A stretch of 64,000 nucleotides of DNA from Candidatus Sericytochromatia bacterium S15B-MN24 CBMW_12 (GCA_002083825.1 DAZV01000026.1:487119-551118); one strand, 5' to 3'. Counted from the first letter of the stretch, positions 46,045 to 54,507 are shown. Made by a program: numbers and translations. The notes: generated by a model not told the origin, from the sequence alone.

Positions 46045-46584
46045 ATGGCGACTCCCATCTCCGCCGACATGAAGGTCAGTGAGATCCTTAACCTTTTCCC
46101 TCAGACCCTCGACGTCTTCGTGAATAATGGCTTCAAGCCTCTCGCAAACCCCCTGATGCGCCGAACGTTCGCTCACCTCGTGAGCCTCAAGGGCGCCGCG
46201 ACCATGCACCACTGGGAGGCCGCCCGCCTCGAGGCCTTCCTTCGCGAGCTAAACGCCCGAGCCGCCATGGGAGGCCCGGTTCCCACCGAGGCCCCCGCCC
46301 TCGAGGACATCCCCCTCTACGACGTTCGCGACGTCGAAGGCCTCAAGGCCCAGGGCATCGAGGTCTCGGCCGAGCTTATCCGCGTCGACAACCGCGGTCT
46401 CGAGCCCCCCGAACCCATGGTCCGCATTCTCGCCATCGTCCAGCAGCTCGCTCCCGGACAGCGCATGGAGGCCCTGAACGAGCGCCGACCCATGCTCCTC
46501 TATCCCAAGATCGAAGAGCTAGGAATGGCCCACGAAACCGAAGAACTGCCGGAAGGCGGCTATCGGATCACGGTGAGAGGCTAA
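46045..46584 (+). CDS. DUF1858-DUF2249 fusion protein
   Basis: The N-terminal DUF1858 domain (about 8-65) contains VSEILNLFPQTLDVFVNNGF; a C-terminal DUF2249-like domain (about 130-178) ends the 179-residue protein. Both domains recur in NO/hemerythrin/RIC loci. It is the first gene of a five-gene plus-strand operon divergent from qNOR. The ribosome site CAAAGGAGGTCTCC is near ideal. The molecular role is unknown. Confidence 0.85.
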   Translation: MATPISADMKVSEILNLFPQTLDVFVNNGFKPLANPLMRRTFAHLVSLKGAATMHHWEAARLEAFLRELNARAAMGGPVPTEAPALEDIPLYDVRDVEGLKAQGIEVSAELIRVDNRGLEPPEPMVRILAIVQQLAPGQRMEALNERRPMLLYPKIEELGMAHETEELPEGGYRITVRG

Positions 46585-46586
46585 CC

Positions 46587-47894
46587 TTGGCGAACCCAGC
46601 GCGCGATACCTCCAAGAAGTCTGTTCCCCCGGCGCGTTCCGGCGGCATCGCCACCGAGCGATCCCCGGAGTTCTCGCTGCCGCTTCGCTTCTTCGGTCTC
46701 GGGATCGCCGCCTACTTTGTCGCCATGCTCGGGATCGCCTTCGTCGGTCCGGCCCTCACCGGTTCTCCATGGAATCCCCGGATCCTCGGTCTGACCCACG
46801 TCATGACCCTGGGAGCCATCGTCGGGATGATCATGGGAGCCTCTTACCAGATGGTCCCGGTCGTCCTGCTCGCGCCCATCTGGAACCAGCGGCTCGGGAA
46901 GTTGTCCTTCTGGGTCTTTCTTCCCGGCGTCGTCGCGATGGTCGTGGGCTTCTGGGGTTCGATGCCCGCTTGGCTCGGCATCGGCGCCACCCTGGCGGGG
47001 ACGGCCATCGCCGCGTTCCTCGTCAACATCCTGGTTTCCCTGATCCGGGGAGCCCGCTGGAACATGGTGGGGGCCTTCCTGGTGACGGCCCTGCTCTGCC
47101 TGGGAGCCGCCGTGACGCTCGGCATGATCCGCGCCTTCGGTTACCTGGATCCGGCCGCCGCATGGCGAATTCCCAACGCGCTCACCGTGCATGCCCATCT
47201 CGCGGCCTTCGGTTGCGCCAGCTTGCTCATCTTCGGGGTCTCCTACCGCCTGATCCCGATGTTCGCGGTCACCAGCGAAATCGATCGGCGCGGCTGGATC
47301 GTGCTCGCCCTGGCGGGTGCCGGAATCCTCGGGATCACCGGTGGCAGCCTTCTCGAGGCCGCCGTCTGCATGCGAGCCGGAGCCACGCTGGCAGCCGCGA
47401 GCGCTTGCCTCTGGGCCTGGGATGCCGCTGCCATGTTCCGTGGTCGCATCCGAAAGAAACTCGACCCGGGGCTCACCTACGTGGCAACCGCCATCGGCTG
47501 GCTGATCCTGGCGGCAGGCATGGGACTCGCCCTGGCCTGGGGCTGGATTCCGCCGGGGATCACGCCGGATCGCTGGGCGATCGCCTACGCTCTCGTCGGC
47601 TTCATCGGCTTCATCGGCTTCAGCATCATTGGCCAGTTCCACAAGATCATGCCGTTCCTCGCCTGGTATCACCGCTACTCATCCCTGGTGGGCAAGACCA
47701 AGGTTCCACTGATCAAGGATATCTACGACGAGAAACTGGCCTGGTACGGCTATTGGGCCGCCCAGGCGGGACTCGCCATCGGAGTGGGATCGGTTCTCGC
47801 CGGAGCGGGCCTGCTGGTCCGAGTCGCTGGAGTTCTGCTCGCCTTGGGAGCACTCGCCGCGGCCACCATGACTTACCAAACCTTGAAACGCTAG
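46587..47894 (+). CDS. Polytopic haem-copper-like / NnrS-like membrane protein B
   Basis: The 435-residue protein has about 12 helices after a ~30-residue soluble N terminus. Conserved histidine segments are GLTHVMTLGAIVGMIMGASY, VHAHLAAFGCASLLIFGVSY and GQFHKIMPFLAWYHRYSSL, a pattern of haem-copper-oxidase-like proteins in denitrifiers. The TTG start at 46587 has AGAGG seven bases upstream. It resembles the 37.0 kb and 48.2 kb proteins and probably acts in NO tolerance or electron transfer. Confidence 0.7.
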   Translation: MANPARDTSKKSVPPARSGGIATERSPEFSLPLRFFGLGIAAYFVAMLGIAFVGPALTGSPWNPRILGLTHVMTLGAIVGMIMGASYQMVPVVLLAPIWNQRLGKLSFWVFLPGVVAMVVGFWGSMPAWLGIGATLAGTAIAAFLVNILVSLIRGARWNMVGAFLVTALLCLGAAVTLGMIRAFGYLDPAAAWRIPNALTVHAHLAAFGCASLLIFGVSYRLIPMFAVTSEIDRRGWIVLALAGAGILGITGGSLLEAAVCMRAGATLAAASACLWAWDAAAMFRGRIRKKLDPGLTYVATAIGWLILAAGMGLALAWGWIPPGITPDRWAIAYALVGFIGFIGFSIIGQFHKIMPFLAWYHRYSSLVGKTKVPLIKDIYDEKLAWYGYWAAQAGLAIGVGSVLAGAGLLVRVAGVLLALGALAAATMTYQTLKR

Positions 47895-47909
47895 AGGGAG
47901 ATTCATTTC

Positions 47910-48215
47910 ATGTTTGACGAAAATGCGGTCCGAGAGGCCCTGAAAACGGTCATCGACCCGGAGCTCGGCCTCGACATCATCACCTTGGGAATGGTCTACG
48001 GCGTCACCGTCTCCGACGAGGGCGCGGTCGACATCCGCATGACCCTGACCACGCCGGGTTGCCCCATGGAGCGGGTGATCATGGAGGGCATCCAGCACGC
48101 CGTGAGCAAGCTGGACGGTGTCAGCCGCATCGGGGTGGATCTCGTCTGGGAGCCCCGCTGGAGCCCCGAGAACATCGATCCCGAGGGCCAGAAGATCCTG
48201 GGGCTCGGACGATGA
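47910..48215 (+). CDS. MIP18/DUF59 family Fe-S assembly protein (SufT/PaaD-like)
   Basis: The 101-residue protein has the DUF59 fold: VIDPELGLDIITLGMVYGV (about 14-32), LTTPGCPMERVI (the reactive cysteine at about 51) and a beta-hairpin ending VDLVWEPRW. Family members help mature iron-sulfur proteins, here presumably those damaged by NO. AGGGAG precedes the ATG. It overlaps the next gene by four bases (ATGA). Confidence 0.92.
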   Translation: MFDENAVREALKTVIDPELGLDIITLGMVYGVTVSDEGAVDIRMTLTTPGCPMERVIMEGIQHAVSKLDGVSRIGVDLVWEPRWSPENIDPEGQKILGLGR

Positions 48216-48604
48216 GTTTTGAAACCATCTGGTTCATCCGCTGCGCCCTGATCTACCTCGGCACCGGAGTCCTGCTCGGCATCTCGATGGCCATCCAACC
48301 CAACTGGATGCTCTACATCAAGCCCACGCATGCCCATGTCAACCTGCTGGGATTCATGGCCATGTTCATATACGGCGTCGCCTATCATGTCATTCCCCGC
48401 TTCCGGGGCAAGGCACTCTTCAGCAACAAGTTGGCCCGCTATCACCTGATTCTGGCCAACGTCGCCCTCGTCGGAATGGCTTTTTCCTTCCCCCTGCGCT
48501 TCACCCTGGGAGCCATGGGGAACTACAGTCTCGCCCTCTTCGGGACGATTCAGGTTGTCGCCGTGGGCATGTTCATTGTCAACGCCTGGAAAACCCTCGA
48601 TTGA
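48212..48604 (+). CDS. Small haem-copper-like membrane protein C
   Basis: The 130-residue protein has four helices and a histidine motif THAHVNLLGFMAMFIYGVAY-H (about 39-59), equivalent to one histidine segment of the larger proteins A and B. It could be a truncated subunit of a haem-binding complex. It is translationally coupled to the MIP18-type gene and followed by the RIC-type gene. Confidence 0.75.
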   Translation: MSFETIWFIRCALIYLGTGVLLGISMAIQPNWMLYIKPTHAHVNLLGFMAMFIYGVAYHVIPRFRGKALFSNKLARYHLILANVALVGMAFSFPLRFTLGAMGNYSLALFGTIQVVAVGMFIVNAWKTLD

Positions 48605-48615
48605 AAGGAGATCCC

Positions 48616-48849
48616 ATGTCGACTCATCCCTTGGCCGCCCTCACCGTCGGTCAGATCATGCAGAAGCTTCCCGGCTCGATTGCCATTCTCAACCACTACC
48701 TGATCGACACCTGCTGTGGCGAGCATCGCAGCCTGGCCCAGGCCGCGGTCGAGGCCAACGCCTCCTTGGATGCGATGCTCACCGACCTCAACCGCCTGGA
48801 GGAAGCCCCGCCTGAAATCATGGCGTCGCGCATGGCTTCCGAGCAGTAA
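48616..48849 (+). CDS. RIC/ScdA N-terminal (DUF542) domain protein
   Basis: The 77-residue protein has the DUF542 signature YLIDTCCGEHRSLAQAAVEAN (two to three conserved Cys/His, about 34-52). In YtfE/ScdA this domain is fused to a hemerythrin domain and repairs iron centres; here the hemerythrin part is absent, so a separate hemerythrin protein may be the partner. AAAGGAG precedes the ATG. It is the last gene of the operon. Confidence 0.88.
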   Translation: MSTHPLAALTVGQIMQKLPGSIAILNHYLIDTCCGEHRSLAQAAVEANASLDAMLTDLNRLEEAPPEIMASRMASEQ

Positions 48850-48906
48850 CCAGAGTCATCAGGCTGGCGACCCTCACTCCGCGCGGGAAGTCGCCGTCGA
48901 CCTAGG

Positions 48907-48946
48907 GACAAGCCCCCCGCATCTTCCAAGATGCGGGGGGCTTGTC
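48907..48946 (+). terminator. Bidirectional terminator
   Basis: A 17-base-pair stem (GACAAGCCCCCCGCATC and its complement) with loop TTCCAA lies between the convergent RIC-type and porin genes. Confidence 0.85.
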
Positions 48947-48967
48947 GGCTTGAACGGGGAACGAAGA

Positions 48968-49990
48968 CTAGAAGGCGAACTGGGTATGCATGGCGACGGT
49001 GTTGCTGGTGGTCGTGACCCCTGCCGCCGTCTTTCGGGTGACCTGGTCGTCGAGAGCCAAAATGACGCCCGGCGCCGGCTTGATGGCGAAGCCGACGAGG
49101 CCCTGGATCGTTTCGGTTTGGCTGCCGGCATTGACGTCGCTGTCGATCACGTCCATGCGGGCGATCAGCTCGGGTGACGGCAACGCGGTTACGGGCAGGC
49201 CCAAGACCGTGTAGGCGGAGAGGATCTGGCCGGTGATCACCGGGCCTGCCACGGCCTGGTTCACCATGCGCGTCCCTTCGGCGGCCACCCGGAACGTTCC
49301 GGTGCGGTAGCCGGCGAAAGCCGCATAGCGATCCATCTGGCTCAGGGTGATGGTGTCCCCACGGTAACCCAGAGCGGCGAGCGTCAAGCCTGGAACCGGG
49401 GCCACGGTGAGGCCGGCGGTATAGGCCTTGCTGCCGTTGTTCTCGGTCGCGCGGAAGCCCGTCCCGTTGTCCACCTGAGCCATGTAGCCCACGGGGCCCA
49501 CGTTGCCGAAGGCCTTCAGACCGAAGTCGAACGGGGGGATGTAGCCGGCGCTGAAGACGGGGAAATAGTGATACCCCAGCATGCGGTAGCCCCAGTAGGC
49601 GCTCTCGAACTCGAACCACGGCGAGGTCAGCAGGCCCATCTGGAGGTTGACGTTGGGAACCAGGCCGGTCGCCTGAAAGTAGGCATTGTGAAGCAGCGCG
49701 TCGTAGGGATCCCGGCCGATCGTCGCGACCCCGCCGGTCACACCGGTGACGAAGGCCTGAGGGTAGGCATTGTAGGTGATGGCGGCGGACCAGATGTCGC
49801 TGAACTTGGCCTTGCCGGTCAGGAAGGCGCGGGTCACGTTGTAGGACGCCGCTCGACCATCCGTCGGCGCGCTGAAGTCGGTGTAAAGCAACCCGGATAC
49901 CGATGACTGAGTCTGGGCCGCCGCAGGACCGGCAGTCATCAGGGCAGGGAGCATGGCCAGAGAGGCGAGCATCATCGTCGTCTTCGTCAT
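48968..49990 (-). CDS. Outer-membrane beta-barrel porin-like protein
   Basis: The 340-residue protein has a signal peptide (cleavage after PAAAQ, near residue 26), an alternating aromatic/polar pattern of beta strands, and a C-terminal phenylalanine (MHTQFAF), typical of outer-membrane barrels. It probably belongs to a porin family (DUF3138- or OprP-like); the solute is unknown. Position in the denitrification cluster suggests nitrate or nitrite uptake, which is inference. AGGAGAATGT marks the ATG. Confidence 0.82.
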   Translation of the reverse strand: MTKTTMMLASLAMLPALMTAGPAAAQTQSSVSGLLYTDFSAPTDGRAASYNVTRAFLTGKAKFSDIWSAAITYNAYPQAFVTGVTGGVATIGRDPYDALLHNAYFQATGLVPNVNLQMGLLTSPWFEFESAYWGYRMLGYHYFPVFSAGYIPPFDFGLKAFGNVGPVGYMAQVDNGTGFRATENNGSKAYTAGLTVAPVPGLTLAALGYRGDTITLSQMDRYAAFAGYRTGTFRVAAEGTRMVNQAVAGPVITGQILSAYTVLGLPVTALPSPELIARMDVIDSDVNAGSQTETIQGLVGFAIKPAPGVILALDDQVTRKTAAGVTTTSNTVAMHTQFAF

Positions 49991-50127
49991 ACATTCTCCT
50001 ATGAAGTGAAGGGTTGGGCTCTAGGGCTTGTGAGCGCGACGGGGCCTGCGGATGCGCATGCGTTTTGGGCTCAATGGTTCACTATATGCCCGATTGAGCC
50101 AGGCTTTAATCGGTAGGATTTACGGAA

Positions 50128-51231
50128 CTAGTGCAACGAGGGGCTCGTCGCCGCGTTCGCGGCGATGGGAAGCATCACCCAGAAGGTGGTGCCGCATGCT
50201 AACTCGCTGGTTACCCCGATCTTTCCACCGTGTTCTTCAACGGCGAACTTGCAGAAGGCCAGCCCCAGGCCGAAGCCATGTTCGGGACGTTCCTTGCGTC
50301 GGCGGATGTGGAAGTACTTGTCGAAGATCCGGTTCAGCTCGTCGGCGGGGATGCCGGGGCCGGTGTCGGCCACCTCGAACCTGACCATGTTCTCATGGAG
50401 GCAGGCGCGGAGCGTGACTTCGCCGGTTGCGGTGAACTTCAGGGCATTGCTGACGAGGTTGGCGAGGACGCGCTTGAGGATACGGCGATCGCCCAGAAGC
50501 ATGGGCAAGTCCTCGGACGAGTCGGTAACCAGCGAAAGTCCCTTGTCCTGGGCCACCAGGGAGTACTCGGCGACGATCGCCTCCACCAGGTCCCGGGGCG
50601 GCAGGGGTTCTGGCATGACGGCCATTCCGGACTCGACCCGGTGGAACTCCACGAGCTCTTCGACCATCCTCGACAGGGCCAGAATTTGGTCGCGCGCCAT
50701 GCCGACGAGCTGATTGGCATCCTGTTCGGGCAGTTTCTGGTTCAGAACCAGGTTGAGGGCGATGCCGATTCCTTCGAGGGGACTGCGCAAGTCATGGACC
50801 AGCATGGAGGCCAGGTCCTTGCGGAGTTGCTGAAGCTCGCGTTCGGCCTTTCGGGTTCGGATCACCGAGCGGATCCGGACCAAGAGCTCCTCGGTGTTGA
50901 TAGGCTTGGTGAGGTACTCGTCGGCTCCCAGGCTCAGCCCGCGCTCGACGCTCAGGGGTTGCAAGTAGGTGGCGGTGAGGATGATGACCGGAATGCCCCG
51001 GGTTCGGCTGTCGGCCTTGAGGGCTTCGAGCATGGTGAAGCCGTCCATGATGGGCATCTCGAGGTCGAGAAGGATCAGGTCCGGGCGCTCGGTCTGGGCG
51101 GTTTCCAGTCCGTTCAGTCCGTTGGTCGCCGTCAGGCAGCCGATTCCACGGGCCTCGAGGACCATCTTCAAAAGCACCAGGTTGTCGTCATGATCGTCGA
51201 CCACCAGCACTCGGAGTTCAGGAGTGGACAC
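50128..51231 (-). CDS. Receiver-histidine kinase hybrid (REC-HisKA-HATPase)
   Basis: The 367-residue protein begins with a receiver domain (Asp55 in LLDLEMPIMDG), then a short coiled-coil, a HisKA box SMLVHDLRSPLEGI (His144 region) and HATPase_c with LVSNALKF, DTGPGI and FGLGLAF. No membrane segment is present, so it acts in the cytoplasm as a phosphorelay output. The GTG start has GGAGG nine bases upstream inside the end of the preceding gene (14-base overlap). It is the third gene of a three-gene signalling unit. Confidence 0.9.
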   Translation of the reverse strand: MSTPELRVLVVDDHDDNLVLLKMVLEARGIGCLTATNGLNGLETAQTERPDLILLDLEMPIMDGFTMLEALKADSRTRGIPVIILTATYLQPLSVERGLSLGADEYLTKPINTEELLVRIRSVIRTRKAERELQQLRKDLASMLVHDLRSPLEGIGIALNLVLNQKLPEQDANQLVGMARDQILALSRMVEELVEFHRVESGMAVMPEPLPPRDLVEAIVAEYSLVAQDKGLSLVTDSSEDLPMLLGDRRILKRVLANLVSNALKFTATGEVTLRACLHENMVRFEVADTGPGIPADELNRIFDKYFHIRRRKERPEHGFGLGLAFCKFAVEEHGGKIGVTSELACGTTFWVMLPIAANAATSPSLH

Positions 51232-51586
51232 GGCTCATGGCCTCCGAAATCTGAGCGAGAAAGGTCGCGACCTCGATGGGCTTGGTGATGTAGCCGTCGA
51301 AGCCGGCAGCGAGCGCGCGCTCGGCGTCCCCCGCCATGGCATGGGCCGTCAGGGCGATGACGGGAATCGCTCTGGTCGCCTGGATCATGCGGGCTGCGAC
51401 CCAGCCGTCGATGTCGCCGGGCAGGGAAAGGTCCATCAGGACCACGTCGAAGTCATGGCGCCGGGCCTCGGCGATCGCCTCTTCGCCCGTGGACGCCTCG
51501 ACCACGTCCCATCCCCCGAAGCGCAGCAGGTCACCTGCGAGCTTCCGGTTATCCTCGACGTCTTCGACCAGCAGAACCCGGGGCAT
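51218..51586 (-). CDS. Stand-alone receiver-domain response regulator
   Basis: The 122-residue CheY-like receiver has DVEDN at 9-13, the phospho-acceptor Asp53 (LMDLSLPGDIDG), Thr81 (ALTAHA) and Lys103 (YITKPIEV). There is no output domain. Its ATG shares a base with the stop of the GAF kinase (TGATG), so the two are coupled, and its end overlaps the hybrid kinase. It probably shuttles phosphate between the two kinases. Confidence 0.92.
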   Translation of the reverse strand: MPRVLLVEDVEDNRKLAGDLLRFGGWDVVEASTGEEAIAEARRHDFDVVLMDLSLPGDIDGWVAARMIQATRAIPVIALTAHAMAGDAERALAAGFDGYITKPIEVATFLAQISEAMSRVHS

Positions 51587-52944
51587 CAATCGAACTCCGG
51601 CGCGCGCGATTCCAGCGGCAGCACGACCGTGAACACCGAGCCTTCGCCCGGCGTGCTCTCGGCCGAAAGTTGCCCGCCGAGGAGCCGCGCCATGCGCAGG
51701 CAAATCGGCAAACCGAGTCCGGTCCCTCCCACCTTGCGGGTGGTGGACGAGTCCACCTGGTAGAACTCCTCGAAGATCCGGGTCAGATCCTCCGGAGCGA
51801 TCCCGATTCCCGTGTCGCTGATGGAGATCTCCCAGCGATCCGCCACCCGTCGCGAGACCAGGCGAACCTCGCCGCGATCCGTGAAGTTCATGGCGTTGGT
51901 GAGGAGGTTCAGGATGATCTGGCGAATCTTGGTGGGATCGCTCTTGACCATGGGGGGGCTGCCCTCCAGGTCGTGAATCAGCACATGGCCTTTCTTGCGG
52001 GCCAGCGGCTCGACGGCGAATAAGACCTGCATCAGGATGTCGCGTGGCACGCAAGCCTCGACGCGAACGGGCATCTTCGACGCCTCGATCCGGGAGATGT
52101 CCAGGACATCGTTGATGAGCGCCAGCAGATGCTTTCCGTTTCGTAAGACGCGCTCTAGACCGTCTTGCTGCTGATCGTTGAGGGGGCCGTAAAACTGGTT
52201 GAGCAGCATGTCGGAGAAGCCGATGATCGAGTTTAGCGGGGTGCGCAGCTCGTGGCTCATCTTGGCGAGGAACTCGCTCTTGAGGCGATTGGCGTTCTGA
52301 AGTTCCAGGTTCTTCCGTTCCAGCTCCGCCGTGCGGGCTGCCACCTGGGCTTCCAGGTTGGACTTGGAGTCCATGAGTTCCCGGTAGAGACGGGCGTTCT
52401 CCACGGCGATTCCCCCCTGGCGTGCCAAGGAAAGGAAGATCTTCTCGTCCTCGTCGGTGAAATCCGAGCCGTCTCCCTTGTCGCTGGCCATCAGGAGCCC
52501 GATGGAGCGGCCGCTGCGATCCAACAACGGAACGCCGATGAGCTTCGAGATGGCGACGTGAGGGGTCGGAATCTTGGCCCGCCTCGGATACGCGGGGTAA
52601 TCCGAGAGGCGGACGGGCACCCCGCCGAAGTAGATATCGGAGATCAGGCCGTGACCCAGCGGGATCATGAAGTGGCCGTTGCCGGGATGGCGGTGATCGG
52701 AAGGATCTTGATACGAGAAGGCGGCGGATTTCAGGCTGGTGAGATCGTCGCTGACGTGATAAATGATGGCAGCGTTGGCGTTGACCAGGGTACGGGCCGC
52801 ATCGACGATCACCTGGAAGACCTTCTCGAGATCCGATTCCGCGGTGATCGCCATCGCGATGGCGTTCAGGGACTCGGTGTGGAGCTGGTATCGCTTTTCC
52901 GAGGCGTCGGGCATCTGGATCTGGTTATCGCGCATGTGCGCCAT
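51586..52944 (-). CDS. GAF-domain sensor histidine kinase
   Basis: The 452-residue kinase has an N-terminal GAF domain (about 25-190), a coiled-coil (about 200-230), a HisKA box AKMSHELRTPLNSIIGFSDM (His232 region) and HATPase_c with NLLTNAMNF, DTGIGI and GGTGLGLPI. No membrane segment is present, so the signal is intracellular, perhaps redox or a small ligand. It is the first gene of the signalling unit. A GAGG lies seven bases before the ATG. Confidence 0.92.
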   Translation of the reverse strand: MAHMRDNQIQMPDASEKRYQLHTESLNAIAMAITAESDLEKVFQVIVDAARTLVNANAAIIYHVSDDLTSLKSAAFSYQDPSDHRHPGNGHFMIPLGHGLISDIYFGGVPVRLSDYPAYPRRAKIPTPHVAISKLIGVPLLDRSGRSIGLLMASDKGDGSDFTDEDEKIFLSLARQGGIAVENARLYRELMDSKSNLEAQVAARTAELERKNLELQNANRLKSEFLAKMSHELRTPLNSIIGFSDMLLNQFYGPLNDQQQDGLERVLRNGKHLLALINDVLDISRIEASKMPVRVEACVPRDILMQVLFAVEPLARKKGHVLIHDLEGSPPMVKSDPTKIRQIILNLLTNAMNFTDRGEVRLVSRRVADRWEISISDTGIGIAPEDLTRIFEEFYQVDSSTTRKVGGTGLGLPICLRMARLLGGQLSAESTPGEGSVFTVVLPLESRAPEFD

Positions 52945-53042
52945 TATAGCCTCGCACCGCCGGGATGCATGAGGGATGAAGGCTCGAACCCCTCAACGAA
53001 TTCTTAAGTTACCGCGGGATTTCCGTGCCTTTGACCTGATTC

Positions 53043-53882
53043 CTACGGGTCCTGCGGCGCCAAGCGGCATGCCCAGTTGAGTAGGGCCTCATGGACCTCG
53101 GCATGCAGCATCACGTCGAGGTGGCCCGCGGTCTTGACGATCTCGAAGCTGACCGTGGCGCCGCGTTCGCGCAGCGCCGAGACCCAGCGCTGCGTCTCGG
53201 CGCTGCGCGCCACGGCGTCTCGCGCGCCCTGGACCAGCAAAACCGGGCAGCTGGGAGTGACGCCTTCCCAGGGGCGATTGAGCAGGGCTTCGACGGCGTC
53301 GAGGTAGTTCGGTCGATCGGAGCGCAGCGGGAACTCGTCGCGGCGGAAGGAGCCGAAGGCTGGAAAGACTTCGTGCCATCGTTTCACGTGGGGACGGTAG
53401 CTTCGCATCGCGGGTGACAGCAGGTTGGGGAGTTCGCCGAGCGTGGTCCTGAGCCCCCGGTGAATCCGGGTGGGCATGCCGACTCCGATGACTCCCGCCG
53501 GCATCGGCAGCAGTCCGCCGTGAGGCTCGCAAACCGCACGGAGTGCGAGAGCGCCGCCCAGGCTATTGCCGAGAAGGAACCAGGGGATGTTCCGGGTCGT
53601 CATGTGGGAGAGGGCCTGGACGACGGCCTCGGTGAAGTCCTCGACGGCGCGATCGACCTCCAGGATGGACGTGTTTCCGCGGCCATGGCCCGGCAAGTCG
53701 AGCGAAAGGACTTGAAACCCGCGCGCGAGGGCGGCGTCGAAGAACGGCGCGAACGAATACAGCCGGTCGTTGCCGGCCCCGTGGGCGACGACCAAGGTGC
53801 CACGAGGGGCTTGCTCGGGCATAAGCAATAGGGCCTTGCCGGATCCCGTCCGCAGGCTCAACGAGATGTCCATAGTCGTCAT
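53043..53882 (-). CDS. Alpha/beta hydrolase
   Basis: The 279-residue protein has an oxyanion region VVAHGAGNDR (about 31-40), the nucleophile elbow GNSLGG (Ser about 105), an acid residue in GARDAV and the His in AGHLDV near the C terminus. It is a soluble esterase- or lipase-like enzyme with unknown substrate. No Shine-Dalgarno sequence is visible before the ATG at 53882, and a TAAACT -10 candidate lies about 32 bases upstream (53914-53919 on the minus strand). Transcript and start are uncertain. Confidence 0.88.
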   Translation of the reverse strand: MTTMDISLSLRTGSGKALLLMPEQAPRGTLVVAHGAGNDRLYSFAPFFDAALARGFQVLSLDLPGHGRGNTSILEVDRAVEDFTEAVVQALSHMTTRNIPWFLLGNSLGGALALRAVCEPHGGLLPMPAGVIGVGMPTRIHRGLRTTLGELPNLLSPAMRSYRPHVKRWHEVFPAFGSFRRDEFPLRSDRPNYLDAVEALLNRPWEGVTPSCPVLLVQGARDAVARSAETQRWVSALRERGATVSFEIVKTAGHLDVMLHAEVHEALLNWACRLAPQDP

Positions 53883-53909
53883 GGTAGGACGAATGGGCTC
53901 AAGACTCTA

Positions 53910-53926
53910 CCGTAGTTTACCCGGAT
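53910..53926. promoter_or_regulatory. Shared intergenic motif, copy 2
   Basis: CCGTAGTTTACCCGGAT matches 16 of 17 bases of the motif at 39049-39065, and ATTGGCGGT follows at 53952-53960. It lies between the divergent hydrolase and cytochrome c genes. Confidence 0.5.
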
Positions 53927-54007
53927 GCCTATTTGGCGGGCCTCCCGCTAGATTGGCGGTAGAGGATCCTCTTAGGAATAGCTAGCTATCAGCAAAAGGA
54001 GTTTGCG

Positions 54008-54343
54008 ATGATCAGAACCCTCTTGGCCCTTGCTCTGGGTGGCGCCGTTTTCGGCGCGTTCGTGGCCCCGGCCTCGGCGAACCCCGGCAAGGCCCTCATC
54101 ACCTGCGTCGGCTGCCACGACATCACCGATGCCAAGAAGCAAGTCGTCGGTCCTCCGCTCTTCGGCCTCTACGAAACGAAGCCGACCAGCAAGGGCATCA
54201 GCTTTGCCAAGTGGGACAAGACGAGCCTGGACACCTGGCTCAAGGACCCGGCCGCTGTGAAGCCCGGAACCGCCATGGCCTTCAAGGTCAAGAACGACAA
54301 GAAGCGCGCGGCGATCATCGAGGCCCTGGCCGAGCTCAAGTAA
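54008..54343 (+). CDS. Periplasmic class I cytochrome c
   Basis: The 111-residue protein has a signal peptide (cleavage after ASAN, about residue 25), a CVGCH haem site (residues 33-37) and a Met ligand candidate in KPGTAMAFKV (about 92). It is a small monohaem carrier that could feed NirK or NorBC. AAAAGGAG precedes the ATG. It has its own promoter region with the shared motif and its own terminator, so it is a single-gene unit. Confidence 0.93.
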   Translation: MIRTLLALALGGAVFGAFVAPASANPGKALITCVGCHDITDAKKQVVGPPLFGLYETKPTSKGISFAKWDKTSLDTWLKDPAAVKPGTAMAFKVKNDKKRAAIIEALAELK

Positions 54344-54355
54344 GTATCTCGTTTT

Positions 54356-54398
54356 GCAGAAGGCATGCGGGAGCAATCCCGCATGCCTTCTGCTTTTT
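54356..54398 (+). terminator. Strong intrinsic terminator
   Basis: A 17-base-pair perfect stem (GCAGAAGGCATGCGGGA and its complement) with a GCAA tetraloop is followed by TTTTT, 12 bases after the cytochrome c stop. Confidence 0.95.
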
Positions 54399-54446
54399 GA
54401 GCGCTTCATCACCCTCGAATCTAAGCTTCCTCATAGTCTTAACTGT

Positions 54447-54459
54447 TTACTCGTAGTAA
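54447..54459. promoter_or_regulatory. Inverted repeat in the nor promoter region
   Basis: TTACT-CGT-AGTAA is a perfect 5-3-5 palindrome; TTACTCG recurs 24 bases downstream (54471-54477). It lies 49 bases before the norC start and may be an operator for a dimeric regulator. Confidence 0.45.
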
Positions 54460-54507
54460 GATCCTGACTATTACTCGAATGCGCCCCCCCCAACAAGGAG
54501 CAGATTA

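Noticed and set aside
53978-53989. ATAGCTAGCTAT palindrome before the cytochrome c gene
   Set aside because: Twelve bases only, close to the ribosome site, and not repeated elsewhere; chance is likely.
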